A stretch of DNA of 49,467 bases from assembly GCF_000160075.2 (NCBI RefSeq), contig NZ_KI535340.1, forward strand, positions 976,880-1,026,346, written 5' to 3'. Positions within the stretch are counted from its first letter, which is position 1. Each line of letters begins with the position of its first letter. A program made the position numbers and the translations under genes. The stretch is from Abiotrophia defectiva ATCC 49176 (lineage in GTDB: Bacteria > Bacillota > Bacilli > Lactobacillales > Aerococcaceae). Positions 33,733-42,592 of the stretch are shown one piece after another. The notes beneath the pieces are model-generated. The model was not told the DNA's origin. It ran no database searches and was given only the letters and a program-made list of their open reading frames with translations.

Positions 33733-34358
33733 TACACTTAGCCCATATTGATAAAAAATTTGGCCGACACCAAGTCCTTAAGGACGTCAATCTAGATGTT
33801 CCTGCACACTCCTTTACAGTTATTCATGGCAAAAGTGGTAGCGGCAAGTCTACGCTGCTCAATATTTTAGGTCTTTTGACTCATTATGATGCGGGCCAAT
33901 ACCAACTGTTTGGACAGCCCGCACCTGCACCCTACAGCAGTCAAGCCATGAAATTGCGACGGGAAGCAATTTCCTATGTTTTTCAAAATTTCGCCCTTAT
34001 CGACAATGAAAGCATCGAGCAGAATCTTAAGCTAGCCAGTCACTATCTGCCTAAGTCTCAAGCTAGCCGACAGGCCATGCTAGCGGCTTTAGAGGCAGTG
34101 AATCTCGACTTGCCACTTAAGACCAAGGTCTACACCATGTCAGGCGGAGAGAAACAACGCCTAGCTTTGGCTCGACTCAAATTACGGGACAGTCGTCTCA
34201 TTCTAGCCGATGAGCCAACAGGTTCCCTAGACGCCGAGAATAAGACGATTATCATCCAATTACTCAGATCATTTGCTGACCAAGGAAAGGCAGTGCTTGT
34301 CGTAACCCACGACCCAGATTTCCTCGAGGTAGCCGACTCAAGGATGGAGTTGAATTAG
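33729..34358 (+). CDS. ABC transporter ATPase, lactococcin-972/LolD-like group
   Basis: This 209-residue ATPase is of the MacB/LolD type. Walker A GKSGSGKST is near residue 35-43, the signature is MSGGEKQR, and Walker B LILADEPTGSLD follows with VVTHD. Small stand-alone ATPases with this architecture pair with the large DUF1430 membrane protein encoded just upstream, where they are annotated as bacteriocin export or immunity transporters. The genes overlap by ATGA. No lactococcin-972-like bacteriocin gene is adjacent, so it may serve self-protection or sensing without a local toxin. Confidence 0.87.
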   Translation: MIHLAHIDKKFGRHQVLKDVNLDVPAHSFTVIHGKSGSGKSTLLNILGLLTHYDAGQYQLFGQPAPAPYSSQAMKLRREAISYVFQNFALIDNESIEQNLKLASHYLPKSQASRQAMLAALEAVNLDLPLKTKVYTMSGGEKQRLALARLKLRDSRLILADEPTGSLDAENKTIIIQLLRSFADQGKAVLVVTHDPDFLEVADSRMELN

Positions 34359-34430
34359 GCTAGATGAGCTATGGCCTCTAAAGCCACGATTTATAAGTAA
34401 GTCAGGATGTCATTTGCCTGGTCCTCTCAG

Positions 34431-34459
34431 TTGTGTTTCCCTCTTAGTCATGGTACACT
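34431..34459 (+). promoter_or_regulatory. Promoter of cshA
   Basis: TTGTGT (34431-34436), a 17-base spacer and TACACT (34454-34459) with a TG extension just before it. This leaves an untranslated leader of roughly 165 bases. Confidence 0.7.
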
Positions 34460-34465
34460 AAGAGT

Positions 34466-34628
34466 TAGAGGTTACAACCATACAACGCGTTAACAAAGCA
34501 ACATGTGTAACTTGACCGCTTGATGGCCGACGGATTCGGCATCGCCGGCGGTCAATTTTGATGTCTTGATGACAAGATGCCACTGGAATCAACCCCAAAA
34601 TTTTAGATAGAAAAGAGACGATATACCT
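34466..34628 (+). promoter_or_regulatory. Long structured 5' leader of cshA
   Basis: The leader holds several inverted repeats: GGTTACAACC, a GACCG...CGGTC stem enclosing GCCGA/TCGGC (about 34517-34555), and TCTTG-ATG-ACAAGA (about 34564-34577). The start codon is TTG with a weak ribosome binding site. DEAD-box helicase and cold-shock mRNAs often carry such leaders, which let temperature or the helicase itself control translation; here this is inference. Confidence 0.5.
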
Positions 34629-36185
34629 TTGAAATTTACAGAACTTAACCTGATTCAGCCCTTGCTCGACTCACTAGCCGATATGGGCTTTGAAGAGCCA
34701 ACCCCGATCCAACAACAAGCAGTGCCTGTGGCCTTAGAAGGCCAAGACTTGATTGGTCAAGCCCAAACAGGGACCGGGAAGACGGCGGCCTTTGGCTTGC
34801 CAATGCTCAATAAATTGGACAAGAACCAATCTGCCATCCAAGGCTTGGTAGTAGCCCCAACCCGGGAATTAGCCATCCAAGTACAAGAAGAACTCTACCG
34901 CTTAGGTAAGTACCAACGTGCCCGTATTTATGTGGTCTACGGGGGTTCCTCCATCGGTAAGCAAATCGAATGGATCAAGCGTAATCAACCACAAATCGTG
35001 GTCGGGACACCAGGTCGTATTCTAGATTTGATGCGTCGTAAGGCACTTAGCCTCAAGCATCTCAAGACCTTAGTCTTAGACGAAGCCGACGAAATGCTCA
35101 ACATGGGCTTTATTGAAGACGTCAAGGAAATCGTGGCGACCACGCCAGCTTCACGTCAAACCCTCTTGTTCTCAGCGACCATGCCACCTGAAATCCGCAG
35201 CTTAGCAGACCAATTCCTTAAGGAACCTGCTCACGTCAAGATTGAAGCCAAGCAAATGACCGCTGACTTGATTGAACAGTTCTTCATCAAATGCCGGGAT
35301 GACGAGAAGTTTGATATCTTCACTCGCTTGTTGGATGTTCAGATGCCAACACAAGCCATCGTCTTCTGCCGTACTAAGAAGCGGGTTGACGAAGTGGCAC
35401 GGGGCCTCAGCCTGCGCGGCTACAATGCTGAACTCATCCACGGTGACATCCCGCAACAGAAGCGGACTAGCGTCATCAATGCCTTCCGTCAAGGTCAAGT
35501 AGAGCTCTTGGTAGCGACTGACGTGGCGGCGCGGGGCTTGGATATTTCCGGCGTGACCCACGTCTACAACTATGATATCAGTCAGGACCCAGAATCTTAC
35601 GTTCACCGTATTGGTCGTACAGGCCGTGCCGGCAACGAAGGCATGTCCATCACCTTCGTGACGCCAGCGGAAATGTCTTATCTGCGTGTGATCGAAGATT
35701 TGACCCGCAAACGTATGCAACCAATGAAGCCGCCAACCTTGAAGGAGGCGCAAGCAGGTCAGGTTCAATCATTGATTGATCAGCTTAACGAGACCTTGGA
35801 AGCCGGCGATGCTGATGAGCACCGCAACACGGCCAAACTCCTGCTCAACCACTATCAAGCTAACGACTTGGTAGCGGCTATGTTAGGGCAAATCCTGTCT
35901 AGCAACAGCCAAGTAGAAGTTCAAATTTCACCACAAAAACCATTGCCAAATGCCCACCGCAAATCCGGTGGCTACAAGACTGGCAAGGGCGGCGGCAACG
36001 GCCGTCGTGGTCATCACGGTAAGAAGCGGGACTTCCACAAGGACCGTGGCGACCGTCAAGACCAAGGTCATAAGGAACGTTTTGACCGCAAGGACAAGCG
36101 GCCACGTTCAGCTGCTAAGCCTGTAGGCAAGCCTAAGGCGGACGGCGGCAAGAAACAATATACCATTAAAAAACGAACCAACTAA
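34629..36185 (+). CDS. cshA: DEAD-box ATP-dependent RNA helicase CshA
   Basis: CshA unwinds RNA in mRNA turnover and ribosome assembly, commonly as part of the degradosome and in cold adaptation. It has 518 residues. The Q motif is at 24-30, motif I AQTGTGKT at 45-52, PTRELAIQV follows, DEAD is at 151-154, then SAT, RGLDISGV and HRIGRTGRAG. The C-terminal 80 residues form a basic Gly/Lys/Arg/Asp-rich tail for RNA binding. It begins at TTG 34629 with only a weak ribosome binding site, unusual for an abundant protein and consistent with control through the long leader. acpS and alr follow in the same direction. Confidence 0.93.
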   Translation: MKFTELNLIQPLLDSLADMGFEEPTPIQQQAVPVALEGQDLIGQAQTGTGKTAAFGLPMLNKLDKNQSAIQGLVVAPTRELAIQVQEELYRLGKYQRARIYVVYGGSSIGKQIEWIKRNQPQIVVGTPGRILDLMRRKALSLKHLKTLVLDEADEMLNMGFIEDVKEIVATTPASRQTLLFSATMPPEIRSLADQFLKEPAHVKIEAKQMTADLIEQFFIKCRDDEKFDIFTRLLDVQMPTQAIVFCRTKKRVDEVARGLSLRGYNAELIHGDIPQQKRTSVINAFRQGQVELLVATDVAARGLDISGVTHVYNYDISQDPESYVHRIGRTGRAGNEGMSITFVTPAEMSYLRVIEDLTRKRMQPMKPPTLKEAQAGQVQSLIDQLNETLEAGDADEHRNTAKLLLNHYQANDLVAAMLGQILSSNSQVEVQISPQKPLPNAHRKSGGYKTGKGGGNGRRGHHGKKRDFHKDRGDRQDQGHKERFDRKDKRPRSAAKPVGKPKADGGKKQYTIKKRTN

Positions 36186-36217
36186 CCAGAGAATAAGCCC
36201 AAAGGAGCGTGGCGATC

Positions 36218-36613
36218 GTGCGTATTGGAACTGACATTATTGAAATCGACCGAATTCAAGAAGCAGTGGCGCGGTCGCCACGCTTTGCCTCTAAGGTCTT
36301 GACGACAGAAGAATTGGCGCGCTATGAAACTATGAAGGAGAATCGGGCCCTTGAATTCTTGGCCGGCCGTTTTGCCGCCAAGGAAGCCTATGTCAAGGCC
36401 TTGGGGACAGGCATTGGTCGGATTCGCTTCACCGATATGAGCATTGCCAACAAGCCATCGGGTGCCCCTTATTTTGCGGTGGCCCCCCTGACGGAAGGCG
36501 TCCAGCTTAGCATCAGTCATTCAGACCACTATGCTACGGCCACCGTCCTGATTGAGCAAGACGAAGCCAGCTTGCAGGCGGCTTTGGCCCAGTATTTGAC
36601 TAGAGAAGATTAG
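36218..36613 (+). CDS. acpS: Holo-[acyl-carrier-protein] synthase AcpS
   Basis: AcpS transfers 4'-phosphopantetheine from CoA to Ser of acyl carrier proteins, and probably also to DltC. It has 131 residues. The Mg-binding Asp6 is in RIGTDIIEID and Glu56 in GRFAAKEAYVKAL. GTG 36218 is chosen, ten bases after AAAGGAG. GTG 36209 in the same frame lies only one base after that site. The acpS-alr order is conserved across Firmicutes, which supports the call. Confidence 0.93.
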   Translation: MRIGTDIIEIDRIQEAVARSPRFASKVLTTEELARYETMKENRALEFLAGRFAAKEAYVKALGTGIGRIRFTDMSIANKPSGAPYFAVAPLTEGVQLSISHSDHYATATVLIEQDEASLQAALAQYLTRED

Positions 36614-36634
36614 AGTAAAAGGTAGGAAAGTCTT

Positions 36635-37798
36635 ATGTCACAAGCCAGTGAACACCGCCCAACAGTGGCGATAATTAATCTCAATGCAATTCAACACAAT
36701 GTGAGGGAAATGAAGCGTCATCTGGAGCCAGACCAGGCCCTCTACGCCGTTGTTAAGGCTAACGCTTACGGGCACGGGGCAGTTGCCGTCGCCAAGGCAG
36801 CCCTGGCAGCCGGCGCGCAAGGCTTGGCCGTTGCTACCGTTGACGAGGGGATTGAACTCCGTCAAGCCGGCCTCCTAGCCCAGCCTATCTTAATCTTGGG
36901 CTTGGTAGATCCTCGCGCCATCGCTGAGTTGGTCTACTATCGCCTGACCGTCATTGTCTCTGACCTAATCTGGTTCCAGGAAGCCTGGGCTCAGTTAGTG
37001 TCCAACCACCAAGAAAGCCTCTTGGATGATGCCAAGCTCAAGGTTCATCTGGCCTTGGATACGGGCATGGGGCGCATCGGCCTACGGACAGTAGAAGAAG
37101 TCCAAGCCTTCGCTGAGGGCATCCAGGTCTTTCCTTGGGTCAACTGGGAAGGGGTCGACACTCACTTCTCAACTGCCGGCGGGGGTGACCCTGCCTATGT
37201 GGAGACCCAGTGGGCTAAGTGGCAGGAGCTACTGACCGCTGTACCGGACTCGGTTACTGTGCGACACTATGCTAACTCCGCCATGGGCGTTTGGTTCAAG
37301 CGTCAGCCTGTTTCTTCCATTGAGCGTTTTGGTATCTCCATGTATGGCATGCATCCTAAGGACGAGCGTTCTAGCCTGCCCATTGATTTGCAGCCAGCCC
37401 TCCAATTGATTTCAGAAATTGTCTACGTCAAGCAAGTGGAAAAGGGCAGCAAGATTTCCTACGGGGCAAGCTATGAAGCCCAGGAAGATGAGTGGGTTGC
37501 GACCATTCCAATCGGCTATGCAGACGGGTGGTTCCGCCACTACAAGGACATTCCTGTCTTGGTGGAAGGCCATGCTTGCCCAGTCCTTGGCGTCATCAAT
37601 ATGGACCAACTTATGATTCGTTTGCCGCATCAAGTGCCAGTGGGAACCACCGTTACCTTGATTGGTCAGGACCACCACTTGGAGAACCATGCAGCGGATT
37701 TGGCTCGCCTGGTTGGGACCATTTCCTATGAAATCTTCTGCGGGCTCAGCGATCGCATTCCACGGATTTACCTTCAAGATGAGGAAGGGGAGGACTAA
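36635..37798 (+). CDS. alr: Alanine racemase Alr
   Basis: Alr is the PLP enzyme that interconverts L- and D-alanine, the source of D-alanine for peptidoglycan and for the Dlt system. It has 387 residues. The PLP Lys41 is in YAVVKANAYGHG, the catalytic Tyr of the C-terminal domain is in KISYGASYEA (about 276), and IPIGYADGW follows. The start ATG 36635 follows AAAGGTAGGAAAGTCTT. It lies 21 bases after acpS and one base before the MBL hydrolase start, so the three genes form an operon. Confidence 0.95.
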   Translation: MSQASEHRPTVAIINLNAIQHNVREMKRHLEPDQALYAVVKANAYGHGAVAVAKAALAAGAQGLAVATVDEGIELRQAGLLAQPILILGLVDPRAIAELVYYRLTVIVSDLIWFQEAWAQLVSNHQESLLDDAKLKVHLALDTGMGRIGLRTVEEVQAFAEGIQVFPWVNWEGVDTHFSTAGGGDPAYVETQWAKWQELLTAVPDSVTVRHYANSAMGVWFKRQPVSSIERFGISMYGMHPKDERSSLPIDLQPALQLISEIVYVKQVEKGSKISYGASYEAQEDEWVATIPIGYADGWFRHYKDIPVLVEGHACPVLGVINMDQLMIRLPHQVPVGTTVTLIGQDHHLENHAADLARLVGTISYEIFCGLSDRIPRIYLQDEEGED

Positions 37799-37799
37799 G

Positions 37800-38462
37800 A
37801 TGCTTACTGTTCATCAGCTGACCGTCGGGTCACTCGAGGAAAATACTTATGCAGTCGTCAATGAAGCTGGCCAGGCCCTCTTAATCGATCCAGGGGCTGA
37901 CGCGCCTAAGATTCTGGACTGGATTGAGTCCAGGGGTTGGGCGCCACAGGCCATCCTTCTGACCCATGCCCACCACGACCATATCGGGGCAGTGGATGCG
38001 GTGCGGGACCGTTATGGCATTCCACTCTATATGCATCCAGTGGAGTCAGGCTTCCTCAATCAACCAGAACTCAACCTGTCGGCTTACTGGGGTCAGCCTT
38101 TTACGGCGCGTCCAGCAGAAGTCCTCTGGGAGGATCTAGGGGATAAGGAAGTGGCGGGTTTCCACTTCAAAGTGGTCTTCGTGCCAGGCCATAGCCCAGG
38201 CCACGTGGCTTATATTTTTGCTGATGACCATTTCGTACTATCCGGTGATACCATCTTCGCCCAAAGCATCGGGCGGACGGACCTGCCAGGTGGCTCCTAC
38301 ATTGAGCTTATGCAGTCCATCCATCGGGAGTTGATTCAGTTGCCAGAAAACTATGTCCTCTATCCAGGTCACGGCCCGGCTGTGACCGTCGGCGAGTCCT
38401 TGGCGACTAATCCCTATTTTGAAGTCTTTCGCAATTTGTTTAAGCATCGGTTTGAAGAATAA
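37800..38462 (+). CDS. MBL-fold metallo-hydrolase (glyoxalase II-like)
   Basis: This is a 220-residue zinc hydrolase of the metallo-beta-lactamase fold, YcbL/GloB-like subgroup. The metal motif HAHHDH is at 56-61, followed by PGHSPGHVAY, LSGDTIF and a late YPGHGP. It probably hydrolyses thioesters such as S-D-lactoylglutathione analogues or bacillithiol/CoA adducts; the true substrate is unknown. ATG 37800 follows GGGGAGGACTAAG. The alr stop overlaps this ribosome binding site. It is the last core gene before the metal-resistance island. Confidence 0.88.
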   Translation: MLTVHQLTVGSLEENTYAVVNEAGQALLIDPGADAPKILDWIESRGWAPQAILLTHAHHDHIGAVDAVRDRYGIPLYMHPVESGFLNQPELNLSAYWGQPFTARPAEVLWEDLGDKEVAGFHFKVVFVPGHSPGHVAYIFADDHFVLSGDTIFAQSIGRTDLPGGSYIELMQSIHRELIQLPENYVLYPGHGPAVTVGESLATNPYFEVFRNLFKHRFEE

Positions 38463-38484
38463 AATAGTTGAAGGGGTGGTGAGG

Positions 38485-38597
38485 ACTGACCCCAAAAAGT
38501 GAGAATTAAATAAAAACACCTCCAAGTTGGATTTGGTACAATATAATCAAATGCACACGGAGGTGTTTTTATTTAATTCTCATTTACGTGGGTCAGT
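38485..38597. mobile_element. 113-bp palindromic MITE-like element from an IS3/IS150-type end
   Basis: Both ends carry the IS tip ACTGACCC. The arms include an exact 23-bp inverted repeat (GAGAATTAAATAAAAACACC plus TCC) around a 34-base centre. The left half is the same as the left end of the IS remnant at 43302 read inward. The right half is that end inverted, joined at the internal GGAGGTGT. A fold-back event on the natural hairpin of the IS end would produce this structure. It has no coding capacity. Confidence 0.8.
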
Positions 38598-38603
38598 GCC
38601 AAA

Positions 38604-38869
38604 GGTTATGAAGTTTGGGCAAGAAAACACAATATCAAAACAATGGCTGATTCAATATTAAACTTAGAGAACAAGGAATTAATTCAATTACACAACTCGA
38701 TGATCTAATCAAAAAATCTGCCGATGATAGACAAGTCTTGTTAGATAAAATAAAGATAATTGAAGAAGTTAAGTGGATTAACAAGATACTAGATCATACT
38801 TCAGGAAAACTGGCCGTTATTGAATGGACAAAAGAAGATCTTTGTGGTGATAAACTTTATCAGATATAG
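38604..38869 (+). pseudogene. Remnant of a relaxase/mobilisation protein C-terminus
   Basis: From the edge of the palindromic element the frame reads GYEVWARKHNIKTMADSI. After a one-base frameshift it continues LREQGINSITQLDDLIKKSA, and so on to TKEDLCGDKLYQI and a stop at 38867. The GYExWAKxHNLKxMAxxL pattern followed by a coiled coil is typical of the C-terminal part of ICE or plasmid relaxases. It is too short and frameshifted to work. It suggests the island came on a conjugative or mobilisable element. Confidence 0.5.
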
Positions 38870-38877
38870 GAGGAAAA

Positions 38878-39300
38878 ATGAAGAAAACTAAAGTTGCCTT
38901 TGTGTGTGTTCACAATTCATGCAGAAGTCAAATCGCTGAAGCACTGACAAAGAAATTTGCAGGAGATTCTATAGAGGTATATTCTGCAGGAACAGAATTA
39001 AAGGATCAAATTAATCAGGATGCAGTAAGACTTGTCAAAGAAATATATGCAATTGATATGGAAGAGACCCAAAAGCCAAAACTTTTAGATGACATTCCTG
39101 AAGTGGATTATCTTATTACAATGGGATGTAATGTCGTTTGTCCTATTTTACCTTACACTGTTAAAAAAGATGATTGGGGACTTGAGGATCCTAGTGGAAA
39201 AAATGATCAAGAGTTTATTAAAACAATTAAGGAGATTGAAAGTAAGGTTCATAAATTAATAGAGGAAGTTGAGGCAATTTATTTTCGTGTGGAATTATAA
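38878..39300 (+). CDS. arsC: Arsenate reductase ArsC, LMW-phosphatase type
   Basis: ArsC reduces arsenate to arsenite with thiol relay. It has 140 residues. The P-loop CX5R is C10-VHNSC-R16, further Cys are at C84 and C88 in MGCNVVCP, and DWGLEDPSG carries the conserved Asp. The start ATG 38878 follows TAGGAGGAAAA. No arsR, arsB or acr3 is nearby. The enzyme alone would make arsenite without exporting it, so it must rely on a pump elsewhere or is a leftover of a larger operon. AT-rich codon use differs from the chromosomal genes on either side. Confidence 0.88.
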   Translation: MKKTKVAFVCVHNSCRSQIAEALTKKFAGDSIEVYSAGTELKDQINQDAVRLVKEIYAIDMEETQKPKLLDDIPEVDYLITMGCNVVCPILPYTVKKDDWGLEDPSGKNDQEFIKTIKEIESKVHKLIEEVEAIYFRVEL

Positions 39301-39302
39301 AA

Positions 39303-39327
39303 AGGAGTCATCACTTGATGAACTCCT
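39303..39327. terminator. Hairpin between arsC and the convergent small gene
   Basis: AGGAGT-CATCA and TGATG-ACTCCT pair around a short loop with one bulge. ATTTTG follows on the plus strand and TTTTATAATT on the minus strand. It probably ends both genes. Confidence 0.65.
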
Positions 39328-39625
39328 ATTTTGAGGCTATATAAGTTGCAGTTTTCTTATATGTATAACGATAGATTAGTGGATTCTCATCTAAGGTGCT
39401 TATGTCGAAAATGAAGAAGTGATCAAGGTTATCTCTAGCCTTTTCCTTATTGAGGACAAAGTAATTCTTACGAGAAGTTGCCATTGTTTTGAGGATATTA
39501 TCAGTCAGAAAGGTCAATGGAATATTCATGTTGGAGTAGCGGTAGAAGTCACGTTCAAAATCTTGGTGGCTCTCGCTGTAATAGTCCATTTGTAGGTGAT
39601 TACGCTGAAATTCAAGCTGATTCAT
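39326..39625 (-). CDS. Small protein, possibly DUF5960-like
   Basis: This is a 99-residue soluble, charged, aromatic-rich protein without signal or membrane segments, starting MNQLEFQRNHLQMDYYSESH. I believe it resembles the streptococcal DUF5960 family, but only from memory of the pattern. ATG 39625 is chosen since GAGGAGGTGCTCT is just upstream. An in-frame ATG at 39649 lacks that site. It lies between arsC and cadC in the opposite direction. Its role is unknown. Confidence 0.6.
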   Translation of the reverse strand: MNQLEFQRNHLQMDYYSESHQDFERDFYRYSNMNIPLTFLTDNILKTMATSRKNYFVLNKEKARDNLDHFFIFDISTLDENPLIYRYTYKKTATYIASK

Positions 39626-39759
39626 AGAGCACCTCCTCAACAAGTTCAATACTAATAATGTTATGTACTTAAAGTCTTATGCAGATTGGTTATTTTGTTA
39701 TTAGAATTGGGTACTCCAAGTCTTTTTTTATGAATTTTTTTATTCACTCAAAAAAACAC

Positions 39760-39809
39760 TTGAATTAATTAATGAAAAGGGCTATACTATGTTCAAGCAA
39801 ATACTTGAA
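39760..39809 (+). promoter_or_regulatory. cad promoter with CadC-type operator
   Basis: TTGAAT (39760-39765), 17 bases, then TATACT (39783-39788). Just downstream is TTCAAG-CAAATA-CTTGAA (39792-39809), a palindrome closely similar to the known CadC box (TTCAAATAAATATTTGAA type). CadC bound here would block transcription until Cd or Pb releases it. Confidence 0.8.
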
Positions 39810-39827
39810 TGGTATTGGGGTGAGAAT

Positions 39828-40196
39828 ATGATTAAAAAAGATACTTGTGAAATTTATTATTATGACGAAGAAAAGGTCAATCGAATACAAGGTAATTTAC
39901 AGACAGTAGATATTTCTAGTGTTGCCCAAATGTTAAAAGCTATTGCAGATAAAAATAGAGCAAAAATTACCTATGCATTGTGTCAAGATGACGAACTGTG
40001 TGTGTGTGATATTGCAAATATTATAGGTGTTACGGTTGCAAATGCCTCTCATCACCTGCGAACGCTCCATAAGCAAGGGATTGTTAAGTTTCGAAAAGAG
40101 GGAAAACTTGCATTTTATTCATTAGATGATGAGCATATCAGACAAATTATGATGATTGCATTGGCACTTAAGAAAGAGGTGAAGATCAATGTCTAG
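39828..40196 (+). CDS. cadC: CadC, ArsR-family metal-responsive repressor
   Basis: This winged-helix repressor of 122 residues represses cadCA and is released by Cd(II), Pb(II) or Zn(II). The metal site uses Cys7 and the ELCVCD motif (C58, C60). The DNA-recognition helix region is [17 protein letters not shown], and the C-terminal dimer helix has [12 protein letters not shown]. Compared with the Staphylococcus plasmid protein, position 11 is Tyr rather than Cys. ATG 39828 follows GGGGTGAGAAT. The gene overlaps cadA by eight bases, so the two are translationally coupled. Confidence 0.93.
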   Translation: MIKKDTCEIYYYDEEKVNRIQGNLQTVDISSVAQMLKAIADKNRAKITYALCQDDELCVCDIANIIGVTVANASHHLRTLHKQGIVKFRKEGKLAFYSLDDEHIRQIMMIALALKKEVKINV

Positions 40197-42318
40197 TGGG
40201 AAAGCAAAACAGTTCGAAGAAGAAATGAAAGCCTATCGTGTTCAAGGATTTACTTGTACTAACTGTGCAGCCATTTTTGAAAATAATGTTAAAGAACTTC
40301 CCGGTGTTCAGGATGCGAAAGTAAATTTCGGAGCATCTAAAGTTTATGTTAAAGGGACGACAACCATTGAAGAATTAGAAAAAGCAGGAGCATTTGAAAA
40401 TTTAAAAATTCGAGATGAAAAAGAACAAAGGGTAGAAGGAGAACCTTTTTGGAAGCAGAAAGAAAACATTAAGGTATATATATCAGCTCTTTTACTTGTA
40501 GTTAGCTGGTTCTTAGGAGAGCAGTATGGTGAAGAGCATGTTCTACCGACAATTGGTTATGCAGCGTCCATTTTAATCGGTGGATATTCGTTATTTATTA
40601 AAGGTCTCAAAAATTTAAGCAGATTAAATTTCGATATGAATACGCTTATGACTATTGCCATTATAGGAGCTGCAATTATTGGTGAATGGGGTGAAGGGGC
40701 AACCGTTGTTATCCTATTTGCGATTAGTGAAGCATTAGAGCGTTATTCAATGGATAAAGCACGTCAATCTATTGAATCTTTAATGGATATTGCCCCAAAA
40801 GAAGCGTTAATTCGACGAGGCAATGAAGAAATGATGATTCATGTTGATGAGATTCAAGTTGGAGACATCATGATAGTTAAGCCCGGTCAAAAGTTAGCAA
40901 TGGATGGAATAGTGGTTAAAGGTACATCGACATTAAATCAGGCTGCGATTACAGGTGAAAGTGTTCCAGTAACGAAAATCACAAATGATGAAGTATTTGC
41001 AGGAACCTTGAATGAAGAAGGGTTACTTGAGGTTAAAGTAACAAAACGAGTTGAAGATACAACTCTTTCAAAAATCATTCACTTGGTAGAAGAAGCCCAA
41101 GCAGAACGGGCCCCCTCTCAAGCGTTTGTCGATAAATTTGCAAAATACTATACACCAGCTATTGTCATACTAGCTCTTTTAATTGCAGTAGTTCCACCAT
41201 TATTTGGCGGAGACTGGAGCCAATGGATTTATCAAGGATTAGCTGTATTAGTGGTTGGTTGTCCTTGTGCCTTAGTAGTCTCAACTCCAGTTGCTGTGGT
41301 TACAGCAATAGGAAATGCAGCGAAAAATGGTGTATTAATTAAAGGTGGTATCCATTTAGAAGCAGCAGGACACTTAAAAGCGATAGCCTTTGATAAAACA
41401 GGAACATTAACCAAAGGGATTCCAGCTGTAACAGACATTGTGACATATGGTAGAAATGAAAATGAATTAATAACCATAACATCAGCCATTGAAAAAGGAT
41501 CGCAGCACCCTCTTGCTTCAGCGATTATGCGAAAAGCAGAAGAAAATGGATTAAAATTCAATGAAGTAACAGTAGAGGATTTTCAATCCATTACAGGTAA
41601 AGGCGTTAAAGCCAAAATAAATAATGAAATGTATTATGTGGGAAGTCAAAATCTTTTTGAGGAATTACACGGAAGCATTTCAAGCGATAAAAAAGAAAAA
41701 ATTGCCGATATGCAAACTCAAGGTAAAACGGTGATGGTGTTAGGAACAGAAAAAGAAATTCTTTCGTTTATTGCCGTAGCCGATGAAATGAGGGAATCGT
41801 CTAAAGAAGTTATCGGCAAGTTGAACAATATGGGAATCGAAACAGTGATGCTAACAGGCGATAACCAAAGAACGGCAACAGCCATCGGAAAACAAGTTGG
41901 TGTTTCGGATATTAAAGCTGACTTACTTCCAGAAGATAAGCTTAATTTTATTAAAGAACTTCGAGAAAAACATCAAAGTGTGGGGATGGTCGGAGATGGC
42001 GTGAATGATGCTCCAGCCCTTGCGGCATCTACCGTTGGTGTAGCAATGGGTGGTGCTGGAACTGATACAGCTTTAGAAACGGCTGACATCGCCTTAATGT
42101 CTGATGATTTGAGTAAATTGCCATATACAATAAAATTAAGTCGTAAGGCTTTAGCAATCATCAAGCAAAACATTACCTTCTCTTTGGCGATTAAATTAGT
42201 GGCATTACTTTTGGTCATGCCCGGTTGGTTAACACTTTGGATAGCGATATTTGCTGATATGGGAGCAACTTTACTTGTAACATTAAACAGTTTACGCTTA
42301 TTGAAAATCAAAGAATAG
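40189..42318 (+). CDS. cadA: CadA, cadmium/zinc-exporting P-type ATPase
   Basis: CadA is a P1B-type ATPase that pumps Cd(II), Zn(II) and Pb(II) out of the cell. It has 709 residues. One N-terminal HMA domain has the CTNC metal site at 23-26, eight membrane helices are expected, and the transmembrane CPC motif is at 358-360. The phosphorylated Asp402 is in DKTGTLT, HP is in GSQHPLASA, and the hinge is [11 protein letters not shown]. The start ATG 40189 follows AGAGGTGAAGATCA. It lies in the AT-rich island with cadC and is regulated with it. Confidence 0.96.
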   Translation: MSSGKAKQFEEEMKAYRVQGFTCTNCAAIFENNVKELPGVQDAKVNFGASKVYVKGTTTIEELEKAGAFENLKIRDEKEQRVEGEPFWKQKENIKVYISALLLVVSWFLGEQYGEEHVLPTIGYAASILIGGYSLFIKGLKNLSRLNFDMNTLMTIAIIGAAIIGEWGEGATVVILFAISEALERYSMDKARQSIESLMDIAPKEALIRRGNEEMMIHVDEIQVGDIMIVKPGQKLAMDGIVVKGTSTLNQAAITGESVPVTKITNDEVFAGTLNEEGLLEVKVTKRVEDTTLSKIIHLVEEAQAERAPSQAFVDKFAKYYTPAIVILALLIAVVPPLFGGDWSQWIYQGLAVLVVGCPCALVVSTPVAVVTAIGNAAKNGVLIKGGIHLEAAGHLKAIAFDKTGTLTKGIPAVTDIVTYGRNENELITITSAIEKGSQHPLASAIMRKAEENGLKFNEVTVEDFQSITGKGVKAKINNEMYYVGSQNLFEELHGSISSDKKEKIADMQTQGKTVMVLGTEKEILSFIAVADEMRESSKEVIGKLNNMGIETVMLTGDNQRTATAIGKQVGVSDIKADLLPEDKLNFIKELREKHQSVGMVGDGVNDAPALAASTVGVAMGGAGTDTALETADIALMSDDLSKLPYTIKLSRKALAIIKQNITFSLAIKLVALLLVMPGWLTLWIAIFADMGATLLVTLNSLRLLKIKE

Positions 42319-42563
42319 GTTCTAAAATGGGTGTCAACAATCGGGTGCGATCATTGAAAACAATGTTATGCTTCAAAAGGGATATTAACAGGAAATATAC
42401 AACTAAAGGACGCTTTAACTGAGCAACGGAAAAAGCCAAATTTCTCAATTGATGTTGAGAAATTTGGAGAATGTTTATACGATTAGTAAAGTTGGCGAAA
42501 ATAATAAAGTTATTAATCTCATGGAGTATTTGAACTTGCAAAAAAATATTTATGAGTCATTGT
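42319..42563. other. Intergenic segment after cadA with a 13-bp perfect hairpin
   Basis: No gene is supported. CCAAATTTCTCAA-TTGATG-TTGAGAAATTTGG (42436-42467) is an exact stem without a U-run. It may cap or process the cad mRNA or be an end of the transferred segment. Confidence 0.5.
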
Positions 42564-42592
42564 ACTGACCCCAAAAAGTTAGACAAAAAATA

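Noticed and set aside
38485-38597. The large palindrome as a simple terminator for the MBL hydrolase gene
   Set aside because: Both ends carry IS tips and the halves match the IS end at 43302, so it is a mobile-element derivative even if it also stops transcription.
42308-42541. Minus-strand frame between cadA and the IS remnant
   Set aside because: No ribosome binding site, low-complexity composition, and it crosses the perfect hairpin at 42436.
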